A DNA stretch of 64,000 nucleotides from the NCBI GenBank assembly GCA_020698575.1, contig CM036248.1, positions 14,351,729-14,415,728 on the forward strand, written 5' to 3'. The position numbers and the translations under genes were made by a program. Positions 55,016 through 64,000 of the stretch are shown one piece after another. The first letter of the stretch is position 1; each line of letters starts with the position of its first letter. Origin of the DNA: Bostrychus sinensis. Taxonomy: Eukaryota; Chordata; Actinopteri; Gobiiformes; Eleotridae. The notes below the pieces were generated by a model. That model ran no database searches. It was not told the origin of the DNA and saw only the letters and a program-made list of their open reading frames with translations.

Positions 55016-56040
55016 GTGAGCCTTATTGGAATTCTGATGATGTTTGTTGACTGCCTTCATAAAAACAGGTGGCTGTGTGGAGATAACGTACAGCATATTG
55101 TGCGGATGATGCAAAGCGGGAGCGCGCATGTACACATTGCAGCCTTGTGTGTGCATTTTTTTTTTATCCTTAAGCGGCAAAAGGGACATTTATTAATCTC
55201 TCTATTTCAGAGGAAGAGCGGCAAAGCTTTTGCGTTGTGTTCGCAGGGATTCCTGAACAGCTGTCACCTCGTACCAACCTGGTGTGACGCACCAACAACA
55301 AAACAAAACACATTTATTCAGTTGTGGTGTCGTTTGAACAGTTACATGTTTTGCATTTTTTACACATTTCCATTTTAGTAAGATAGATTTGTTTAACCTG
55401 CAGACATTAGTGCTTGGCTTGTCATATGAATATTTGAATGTCTAAGGTAGAAAGTAAGGGGAAACAGGAAAATGAGCTCTGCGTTCCTGGATTTTGGTGC
55501 AGTACTGAGAACACTGTTATTCGCCTCCTCATTGTCAAGGCAGAAACACTGTCATCTTTGTGATCTGTAACACATCTGAATACGAGCTGAAAACTCAACA
55601 AAACACAAGCTCTGTGCCTGTGTCTCGAAGCCAGAGTGTGGATAACTCTGCATTTTGCTGTTTGAATTCTCCCTTTTTACATCTATTATTTATGTGTAAA
55701 ATAGTATAATACTTTTGGGTCTTGTGCATATCTTTTGGCTGCTTTTACCATTACTTTGCACACACGCTGACCTTGGCACTTTCCATCATGTGGCAAGCCA
55801 AGTTTGCATTGATCTCTTGTTTCAAAGGCTCGGAAACCCAGGGCTGACAGCGCTGACAAAGCCATTACAATTCATCATGGCTAAATCAAATACACTTCAG
55901 ACCATGATGGAATGATTTAGCACTTGGTATAGGGTTTTTCTCTCTTTGTCACTCTCTCTGTCCATTACCATAACACCAGAAGATCTCTGACAGATTTGAC
56001 TGTTTCAATCAAGTTAGTCAGGACAGACACCTTGTAACAC
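55016..56040. other. Unannotated stretch
   Basis: A 125-codon plus-strand frame from 55001 overlaps the exon candidate in another frame and shows no motif. The rest has no supportable feature. Confidence 0.35.
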
Positions 56041-56045
56041 TGGAT

Positions 56046-56247
56046 TACACCAATCAGGCATAGCATTATGACCACCTGCCTTCTTTCCTTGGACTACTTT
56101 TGATAGATACTGATCACTGCTGACCAGGAACACCCCAAAAATGCTGCAGTTTTGTATATCCCACCCACTAACAGGGGCCCTGATGAAGATGAAATCTGTT
56201 ATTCACTTCACCTGTCAGTGGTCATAATGTTATGCTTGATTGTTGAA
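56046..56247. mobile_element. Tc1/mariner-type MITE
   Basis: CAATCAGGCATAGCATTATG at the left and CATAATGTTATGCTTGATTG at the right form inverted termini of about 25 bp. A TA lies outside the left end. The inner CACTTCACCTGTCAGTGG and CTGTTATTCACTTCACC motifs are the complement of sequence next to the transposase at 25928, so this is an internally deleted relative. No coding remains. Confidence 0.75.
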
Positions 56248-56254
56248 GATGGCA

Positions 56255-56955
56255 ACTACTCTGCTTACTCAGTGTGTCTCTGCCCCTTTATGGCCGCCGT
56301 ACGCTGAGTGAAAGAGCAGCACATGGAGTCGTCAGGTTCTTGGTCACCGCTGCCTCGATTTGAAAAGCAGTATGACTCACTCTGCCCACACAACTGAATT
56401 TTACTGTAGACCACAAATAGTGTTTTTCAACCTGCAAGACCATAATGGAGTCTATTATTATTTGTTATGAAGAAAGGACACATAAGAGGAAAAAGTGTTT
56501 CATGTTTTAAAATTTAGCAACACTTCAGAGTTTTTGTTGTTGTTGTTTGTTTAAGCCACCTCATCTGATTTTCTATCAGCCCAAACCAACTTATTTCTAT
56601 AACACCCAAGGCTGAGTGAATCATATACAAAGGAAGCATGTGTATTGCTCATAGCTTGTATCGTTTTGCCTGAAAGGATGGAAAAATATAGACAACTAAA
56701 TTGACTGACTTTTGGCTCACACCGCGACTAGTGCAGCATCTGCAGCTCTGCACCACTTCACCTGTCGATCCTTGGCTTTCCTGCAATAAAACAGTAACTC
56801 TAACCAATCAAACAGGAAGGATATGAGACAAAAGAAATGTAGAGATCTAAAGGCTGCCACTCTGGTAGTTGACGGTGCTCTATACCTAATTATCTCAAAA
56901 ATGCCAAGGACTAATGGCCTTCTCACATATATCACTATATCATATTCATTCATGT
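56255..56955. other. Unannotated stretch
   Basis: No supportable feature. Confidence 0.4.
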
Positions 56956-56959
56956 TCTG

Positions 56960-57208
56960 CTTTTTTCTGTGAGGGGCCCTGTGTTCTGGAACCTATCCCA
57001 GTAACTTTGGGCCTTAGGCGGAGTACACTCCAGACAGGAGCCAGCTAGTCACAGGGCTGACACAGAGAAACACACAGACAGACTCTAAATTCACCTAACA
57101 TATGCATGTCTTTGGATTAGGAGAATACGTGTGTTGGCTGGCCTGAGGATTGAACCTACAATCTCCTTGCTGGGAGGTAAGAGCACTAACCACTCTGCCA
57201 CTGAGCCC
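56960..57208 (-). repeat. tRNA-derived SINE, full length
   Basis: The minus strand reads from the head at about 57205 (GGCAGAGTGGTTAGTGC, A box, followed by GTAGGTTCAATCC, B box, near 57148-57160) through the AAAGACATGCATATGTTAGG, ACTCTAAATT and CTGTGTGTTTCTCTG-type body. It ends at GGAGTGTACTCCGCCTAAGG and CTGGGATAGGTTCC. It is the reference copy for the fragments at 950, 11828, 21545, 30685, 41480 and 42890. It directly abuts the Harbinger-like element. Confidence 0.8.
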
Positions 57209-57220
57209 CAATCATGCGTA

Positions 57221-57937
57221 TAAAGCCTGGGACACACCAACCCAACGCCCGACCACGGTCAGCAGAGGCGGGACGACTGCTTTGTTTCCTCATGTCTCCC
57301 TTTGTCACCACTAAAAATACAGACACACTGGGGCGATTCAGACCTACAACTAAGCAGTGCACATGTGCAAGACATAATAACAATTTACAACAGCAGACAG
57401 TGCTAGCCGCTAAACTCCGCAGTTACAAGACTCTAGAAAACAAAACTCCACAACACACACGTGATTAACTCAAGTATTTATCAGTGAATAATAATCACAC
57501 CCGCTAAATTAGACTCATCTGATCACAGTAATGAAAAAAAGGGAATGGATTACTACAGCTGTTTGCCTCAGAAGGAGGATATATATATATTTTTATCTGC
57601 ACCAGGCTACAAGCTAAGGTAAGCTAACTACAGCACATTAGCTTCTGATGTGGGCAACATAATGAAGTAGTTGTAGAACATAAAGTCACTTAAATTTTGA
57701 TGTTAACCGGCGAGCTGTTTGACAAAATTGTGAACGGGTCACACAGCCAATCAGAGCTTGTTGAGCATGACGGTCTGACGCCGATTTGACATGTTCAGTC
57801 AGCCAGAACTATGTCCAACTGCGTCCCACTACGTCCGAAGGTGCGGAACTCACCAAACAGATTCATTTCGCCGACTGCGTCAAGCCATCCGACCGCGCCC
57901 AACAGCCGATGATTGCCCTGGTGTGTCCCGGCCTTAA
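57221..57937. mobile_element. Harbinger-like non-autonomous element with TAA duplication
   Basis: TAA at 57221-57223 and at 57935-57937 flank a 711 bp unit that starts AGCCTGGGACACACCAAC and ends CTGGTGTGTCCCGGCCT. These are inverted termini sharing GGGACACACCA. The outer ~120 bp on each side are GC- and CpG-rich and contain mirrored GCCCGACC/GACCGCGCCC-type segments. The interior is AT-rich with no transposase. The 3 bp TAA (TWA) duplication fits PIF/Harbinger. Confidence 0.7.
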
Positions 57938-57984
57938 ACGTCATATATGATCAATAAATATGATTTGAAAGTACATTCAAACTA

Positions 57985-58250
57985 GAAGCACTTGGAAAGC
58001 ACAGACCTCTGCCAAGGCATTATCCTTATCTTCCAATGGTAAACATATACTGCCCAGATTTGGACTGGAAGGTGGATCTTCTAGTTCAGAGGTAACTGCT
58101 CTATCCATTAAGTCACAAAGCTGCTATATGTCGCAATAATAAATAATCTTCTAAAATGAATCATTTGTCCCTTTAGTGACTTCTTGTGGTTGTAATTAGT
58201 ATGTTTGCCCCTGTCTTGCAATCTTACAGAAATCCTGGAAATTCCCAAAC
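57985..58250 (-). repeat. Family-C tRNA-derived SINE
   Basis: CTAGAAGCACTTGGAAAGCA, CTCTGCCAAGGCATTATCCT, ATACTGCCCAGATTTGGACT, GGATCTTCTAGTTCAGAGGT and GCTCTATCCATTAAGTCACA follow family C in reverse. The A box region (complement of CTCTATCCATTAAGTCACAAAG) is well kept. Confidence 0.65.
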
Positions 58251-58254
58251 CTAC

Positions 58255-59795
58255 ACAATATTATGCATCCACACAAAAAACAAATAATTTTTGTTTTAGC
58301 TTGTTAGTGAAATTTCCTGAAAATATCATCATCTTTCTTCATTACTTTTTGAGTTTGCATTGAGTTTGGGGTCATCACAAAAGGCATTTTACTTTACTTT
58401 AATTCCATGGCACAGGTCTACAAAGTGCATAAGCATTACCCTTTTTTTGGTCGATATGACTTTTTATTACAAACTACAAGCTTAACACAATCATAATGTT
58501 TTCAGACATGGCCAAGTCTAATTTCTCAAGACCTATTTTTAACTGTCAGTGAAGTGATAAACCACCACACACTCTGTTTAGCATTCCTTCAGGCAACGCA
58601 TCATTCTCTCAAAACACCAGTCATGGTTGTAGTTTTAACAAATGAGTACACTTGTTTGTCTTGTCACTCATTGCGTTATTTAAATTGCAGTGACGTGGTC
58701 TGAATGCAATGATCACTTTGCCTAATCTATTTAAAGTCTCATTTATGCCGGAGAGCTGACAAAACACTTGAGGAGAAGATGGGTAAAAAATAAGAAAGAG
58801 ATGCATGAATGATATTTGCTTTGATGTGATAAGCTTTGTAAATAAAGCTTAAGCTCTGCCTGGAAGTTGGACGACACACACAGACAACAAACTCCACAAA
58901 ATTACTAAACTTTTTGTGAACTTAGGAAAGCATCAAATTCAAAGATTCAAGTTTCTTCCTGATAAAGGCATTACCAACATGTCTGGGGTTTATAGCTTCC
59001 TCTAATCTCCGGTCTATCTTTCCGATGTGTTTTTTCCTCATTGGTTGCTGAGTCTTCATCTCTGCCTCCATCTCATCCTCCTCCACTGCTCCCCTTCTTC
59101 CCGTTTCATCTCTGTCACTGTCCCCCCAGCTGGCTAAGCGAGATAACTCCCACATGCCACCATCCTCTCAGCTCATTGGCCACCGAGTTCGAGCACAGGG
59201 CACCAATCAAACGCTGCATCATTAGTCCTACAGGTCATGTGCTCAGGCAAGTGCCCTTATCTGGCCCAAGTGAAGCTGCACTATCCACTCCACTCAGGGC
59301 CTATGGGTTTGTCTTCAAAATGGCCCCATTATGTTTACACCTAATTCCCCATTGAGCAATCAGAGATAACTCAGCGCTATTACAATGACTGACAAAGTAT
59401 GGCCTCTGCAAATCTGACTCTATCGTTCTATTGGTTTAGAGCCAATAGAAGTGCCGTCGGGATTTAATTTGTGTGAATATTGTAGTAATTATACTTCAGC
59501 GGAGATGAACTCGCAGAATAACAATGTCGTCTTGCTTTTAGGGTAGAGTGCAAATTGCCTACTTTATTGCTCCTGTCTTTACAAACACTTAAGGCGTCCA
59601 CTTACCAATGAAGATTATGAAAAATAGCATCAACTTCGTAGTAGCTACTCTGTCTTCTCTGCTGTATTGTTATTCACTGCACTCTTGTTGAACCAGAGAA
59701 AGCTGATATAGGCCCCTACTATCCTTAATTCTTGGTGCAGAAATTAGAATATTAAAACTGAAACTTGTGCTGAACAGAGAATCCAGGCACAAAGG
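58255..59795. other. Unannotated stretch
   Basis: A GC-richer, pyrimidine-biased part at 59050-59350 has an open plus-strand frame (104 codons) without motifs. The rest has no supportable feature. Confidence 0.35.
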
Positions 59796-59799
59796 ATCA

Positions 59800-59935
59800 C
59801 AAGAGAGTCTACTCTTTGTGTCAGTCCCAAGCCTGTATAAAAGTGGGATGCATCACAAAGGGCGCTCGGGCATAAATCACTGCCAAATCAGTAGGAAGCA
59901 GATGACTTACAGTGAAGATGTCTGAGGGAAAAGGT
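59800..59935 (-). repeat. Family-A interspersed repeat
   Basis: GTCTACTCTTTGTGTCAGTC, CAAGCCTGTATAAAAGTGGG, TCACAAAGGGCGCTCGGGCA and CAGTAGGAAGCAGATGAC follow family A in reverse. Confidence 0.55.
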
Positions 59936-59939
59936 GAAA

Positions 59940-61185
59940 GGAACAAAGAAGAAGAGAGATGACCACAGTTTGTTCGGGCCACAAAATATATTACTAATGT
60001 GTCAATAATATCACTTTGCTGATAGGTGTCAACATTAACAGCCACATGTATAAGCTATATTAACATAAAACATGCTGACAGACAGACATTCACACTTGGA
60101 TCACACTTAAAGCAAATAGTTGGAAAACAAAACATGATTAGTGGCTCCACACTGGCAGACATTTCTAAAGCACTGTATATTGTGACTTAATGACATTCGG
60201 TTCCACAATTTCCTATATCAATTCAGCTAGCTTTGCATATTGTATATATCCTGTGTATTTTCTTCCCATGTGTTTCCTATTTTTCAACATTTTTAAGCTA
60301 ATTTACACTGTATGTTTTTCTAAATTCATAAAGCCCTACAGCTAGTCACTCTTAGCTTAAAATGTTTAGCTTGAGCATATGTCTTGTTGCGCTTGTGATT
60401 GTCCAAACTACCACATGCAAAAGTTATTATTTGTCACAAAAAAAGCAGACTAAAGCTTTCTGCCGTCATTCTAACAATATGATTTCTGTCTCAGTGGTCA
60501 CTTTAGCAAATTACTATCCCTAAACATATTTTGACACAGTGGTAACAAAGCTTAACAGCCTAAAAATAAAGTGTAATGATTTGGACTGCTATTCTAAAGC
60601 CTTCACCAGCTGGCAATTCGGTTACATAGATTTACAGTATCCCTCATAGCTGATGGTAGAGCGCCCCCTGGTGGAAACTCATAGACGGTTACGCAAAAAG
60701 TTCCTTCCTATCTGCTAATTAGAGACAGTCTAGTGCTGCCATCATGTGTTTTGTTTAGATATGATCCCTATTGCAAGAAATCTGATACAAACTTCCATTT
60801 CCAAGCTGTATTGGAGCTCATTGAACGTGTCTATACTAAGCTATTGTCCTAGCATTGTGTCATAGTAAAAGCATATGGTGAAAGTTGATCCAGAAAGTTA
60901 ATTTATTTCTACCCAGCAAAGAGTGCTGATGTGGAAATGCACTGACAGGTTGAGTCCACTGTTTGCTCTAACCTTTATCAGTGCACATCTTGTCTCCGAG
61001 CCACAAATCTGATAACATTTCGCACAGAAAGGTTAACAGGAGGCAGCGGGTAAGTTTGGAGAAGGTCAAAGAACTTCTCATCAGGAAACAAACAACTTTA
61101 TGGGATCGCCAATGCGTAAGGCAAAAGGCTAATCTAATATTTGCTGGCAAAAAGTTATAATTAGCGTCAAACAGTCATCACTTAT
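59940..61185. other. Unannotated stretch
   Basis: No gene or transposon is recognised. The CTCF-type motif at 60661 is listed separately. Confidence 0.4.
60661..60674 (-). promoter_or_regulatory. CTCF-type motif
   Basis: The minus strand reads CCACCAGGGGGCGC, an essentially ideal vertebrate CTCF core. It is not inside any repeat I recognise. A second, weaker CTCF-type motif lies on the opposite strand at 62454. Confidence 0.5.
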
Positions 61186-61304
61186 GAGCACAGGTGGGAA
61201 GTAACTAAAGTATTTTTAAAGACTTCCTGAGTAGATTTTCTAAACAAACTGAAGTAAATGTTACTTTTAGTCAAGTAAATTTGTAATCTCTCTAAATGAA
61301 ATAT

Positions 61305-61526
61305 AGTGGTAACATTGATAGTAATAGTAATAGTCAATAGATATTGTATTGTAGTAGTAATAGTGGTAGCAGTATTAGTATTATTGATAGTAGTAGTAGT
61401 AGTACCAGTACAGTACTAGTAGCAGTATAGTATTATTGGTAGTAGTAGTTGTAGTAGTAGCAGTAGCAATAATAGTAATATTGACAGTACTAGTAGTATT
61501 AATGATAGTAGTAGTAGTAATAGTAA

Positions 61527-61559
<33 letters not shown>

Positions 61560-62004
61560 CAGTAGGAGCAGCAGCAGGACAGTAATAGTAGCAGTAATAG
61601 TAATATTGATAGTACTAGTATTATTGATAGTAGTAATAGCAGTAGTAGAAATAGTAGCAGCAGCAGCAGGGCAGTAATAGTAGCAGTATTTGTAATACTG
61701 ACAGTACTAGTAGTATTATTGATAGTAGTAATAGCAGTAGTAGTAGTAGTAGTATTAGCAGCAGGGCAGTAATAGTAGCAATATTTGTAATACTGACAGT
61801 ACTAGTAGTATTATTTATAGTAGTAGTAGTAGTAACAGTAGTAGTAGTAGTAGTAGTAGCAGCAGCAGGAGGACAGTAATAGTAGCAGTAATAGAAATAT
61901 TGACAGTACTAGTAGTATTATTGATAATAGTAGTAGCAGCAGCTGCAGAAGTGCAGTGATAGTAGTAGTAATAGTAATATTGACAGTACTAGTAGTATTA
62001 TTGA

Positions 62005-62086
<82 letters not shown>
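61305..62086. repeat. (AGT)n array with higher-order units and a terminal (GTT)n
   Basis: About 780 bp of imperfect AGT/TAG/CAG/AAT triplets. A longer unit containing GACAGTACTAGTAGTATTAT recurs near 61483, 61608 (variant), 61700, 61795, 61902 and 61982, with spacings of about 125, 92, 95, 107 and 80 bp, so triplets have been amplified in blocks. A pure (TAG)n of about 16 units (62005-62052) is followed by (GTT)n of about 11 units (62052-62086). Confidence 0.9.
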
Positions 62087-62184
62087 AGCAGCCTGAAAGA
62101 GCTGGAGCTTCTCTAGTGAGCACTAGCAAGCAACACGAGACATGACACTATTGGCTTACTTTATTTATATTTTCAGTATTAAGA

Positions 62185-62245
62185 AATTAATAGTAGTAGT
62201 ACCAGCAGTAGTAGTAGTGATACTAGTGGTGGTGGTAGTAGTAAC
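62185..62245. repeat. Second short (AGT)n array
   Basis: TAGTAGTAGTACCAGCAGTA and a GTGGTGGTGGTAGTAG segment, separate from the main array. Confidence 0.8.
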
Positions 62246-62389
62246 CTTTACACTTACAACAACTTGCACTTTTAAACATTTACTGAAGTAATTATTTTGT
62301 TGAGTAGCAAGTTGTACTTCTGTAATGTAAAACTGTATTTTTACTTAAATACAGATTTTGAGTACTTCTTCCAACTCTCACTAGTTTAT

Positions 62390-62930
62390 ATTTGGATCAT
62401 GAAGTGCCCTATTGCACTTGTGTGAGACGTCAATCTGTAGCGACCGCGCTTGGCCAGTAGGTGGTGCCACTGCCTACTCCCAGAGCCCCCTACAGTAACA
62501 ATGACCTCATTATGATGCAGCTACTACCAGTAAAAACACTCTACTCATTCAGCAGACAACATGGTGTCATACTGTAACACAACCTGACGTGCAGCAGCTT
62601 GTTGTGTGGTCACTCTTACATTTTGTAGGTTGAGGTCAGCATGATTCACAGTCACTATGGGTCGAGAGTAAAAGAGAGTGAGTCACTGGTCCTAAATAGA
62701 CCACTCTAATAGTCAGCATGAGCATGTAGTAACTGGACCCCTGTGAGGATTAAAAAGTAGCGCTGAAAAGTTGCATGATGTCAGTAGCTATGAAGATAAC
62801 TGCATAATGGGTTTTGTTAAGATACTGACATAAGCTCTTGAGTATCATGCAGAAAGGGCAGAGGGCTGAGAAGATTATCAACAGCAATATGATATAACCT
62901 GGAAGTCAGCGTATTATCAAATCAACATTC
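62390..62930. other. Unannotated stretch
   Basis: Contains the CTCF-like motif at 62454. Otherwise no supportable feature. Confidence 0.4.
62454..62470 (+). promoter_or_regulatory. CTCF-like motif
   Basis: CCAGTAGGTGGTGCCAC matches the CTCF core with one C-to-T change. Orientation is plus, opposite to the motif at 60661. Confidence 0.35.
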
Positions 62931-62936
62931 AAATAT

Positions 62937-63290
62937 ATTGGACACTGTATAATGTAAATAAAAACAGAATGCAATGGTTCGCAAATCTCTCATAACCTTT
63001 CTTTACTCACAGCAGAACATAAACAACATATTATTTGTTACAACTGAGATGTATTACCTTTTCATGAAAAAGAATAGCTCCTTTTCTTTTTGATGGCAGC
63101 AACATGTCTCAAAAAAGTTAGGACAGAGGCAACAAAAGGCTGGTAGTAAGTAACATTTTAGATAGATCTGTTGCTGTCATTACATTCAGAATTAGCTATT
63201 TTATGATGAATAAACTGTGGTTTTGTGAGTTTTGTAAACCATTGTATTCTGTTTATGTTTACATTTTACATAGTCTCCCAACTTTTTAGT
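62937..63290. mobile_element. Inverted-repeat DNA element, short copy
   Basis: ACTGTATAATGTAAATAAAA and CAGAATGCAATGGTTCGCAA at the left pair with ACCATTGTATTCTGTTTATG and TTTACATTTTACATAGTCTC at the right (about 45 bp imperfect termini). The interior has GCAGCAACATGTCTCAAAAA and GATCTGTTGCTGTCATTACA, the inner arms of the family also seen at 36707-37234. No coding. Confidence 0.7.
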
Positions 63291-63294
63291 GATT

Positions 63295-64000
63295 TATTTT
63301 GAGGTAAAAGGCAACCCTGAGTTGGTAGCCACATTTGCCATCATTAGTATTTTAGAGGTTATGCAAGAAGTGTTACATGTTGTCATGGTTTTAGTTTTGA
63401 GTACTAAAATGAAATCTGTGTACATAATAACATTAGATTACGAGAAGAGGACACTGCAGTTTTATAAAACACATAACTACTTTGGAGTTAAATACGCTGG
63501 AATTAGCCAGTAGTAGATCCTTTGTCCTCTTCAGTCCATGGCCTTGATGTTAAAAATGGTTTTGGAACTGAAGCAGGTGCATGACAGATTGCTGTTTTAA
63601 GAGCCAAGAGATTACATAAGGGATGTGAAAGTAGATCCTCTGTCCCAAAGTCCAAAATTATTGTTTGAATGTATTTTGTTTAACCCCGTATACAGGGAAC
63701 AAATGCTAAAAATGTTCCAGCCCCAGTTTTCTCATTAAATCAAACTCTCCTACAGTAGTATTTATGGATTTATATTATTATTTGTATGAATTTAGGCAAT
63801 ATGTTTTTGAATGTCCCTTATATTTAACTGTGTTGCTTTGTTTTACCTTGGTAAGTGGTATGAAAACACATTTTGCCAGCTCCATCTCCACTCCATTCCT
63901 GACCTACCCAGCAAAAACACTGCATCATCGACCACATTTATTATAATCAATCTCAGATAAGCTACGGTACACAGCTGTTTCCTCTCTGTGGTGGCTTAAG
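63295..64000. other. Unannotated stretch to window end
   Basis: A 74-codon plus-strand frame at 63289-63513 has no motif. No supportable feature. Confidence 0.4.

Larger units (their letters stand above)
61191..62385. mobile_element. hAT-like element hugely expanded by an (AGT)n array
   Basis: The left arm CAGGTGGGAAGTAACTAAAG (61191) and the right arm TACTTAAATACAGATTTTGA then GTACTTCTTCCAACTCTC (to about 62379) match the AGTA-rich arms of the 22604-23162 element. The terminal nonamers are degraded and no target duplication survives. Nearly everything between is trinucleotide repeat. Confidence 0.55.

Noticed and set aside
61305..62086. CRISPR-like array
   Set aside because: The recurrent units are made of triplets with no unique spacers, and the context is a fish genome.

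Overview
This 64 kb window looks like nuclear DNA from a teleost fish, probably a percomorph-type genome. It is AT-rich and has no operons or long bacterial-type reading frames. It is filled with short tRNA-derived SINEs, hAT-, Tc1/mariner- and Harbinger-like non-autonomous DNA transposons, LINE scraps, microsatellites and long homopolymers. The organism call rests on the repeat repertoire and is an inference. No complete protein-coding gene can be read, and the window behaves like intergenic or large-intron sequence.

Layout. Positions 1-11 kb hold nested repeats: a hAT fragment, a LINE reverse-transcriptase scrap at 3.2 kb, and two repeat families that recur across the window. Positions 11-17 kb carry a 575 bp inverted-repeat element, a CAGGG-ended hAT-like element, a repeat-free GC-rich block with two palindromic X-box (RFX-type) sites, and a 0.9 kb inverted-repeat structure. 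Positions 17-29 kb hold SINEs, Tc1 remnants with readable transposase pieces, a hAT element with a near-perfect target duplication and a homeobox-site-rich block at 26.5-26.9 kb. At 29.5-32.4 kb is the best gene evidence: a CpG-rich block with two CCAAT boxes and an ETS-type site, next to several good splice signals (donors at 29649, 31805 and 32389; acceptor before 32192). This may be a (possibly bidirectional) promoter with the first exons of an unidentified gene. Positions 32-50 kb are mostly non-coding, with hAT elements (two with perfect 8 bp duplications), the C-terminal end of a LINE ORF on the minus strand, and more SINEs. Positions 50-64 kb contain two weak exon candidates' context, a Harbinger-like element, two CTCF-type motifs, and a kilobase-scale (AGT)n array with higher-order organisation.

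The recognisable proteins are all dead transposon pieces: Tc1/mariner helix-turn-helix and DDE segments, a LINE RT motif block and a LINE C-terminus. I found no new defence, toxin, metabolic or mobile system. The most useful observations are the promoter/exon cluster, the microsatellite array growing inside a hAT-like element, the CTCF-type motifs (one set carried by a repeat family), and the X-box-bearing putative enhancer. All family names rest on motif recognition without database searches.
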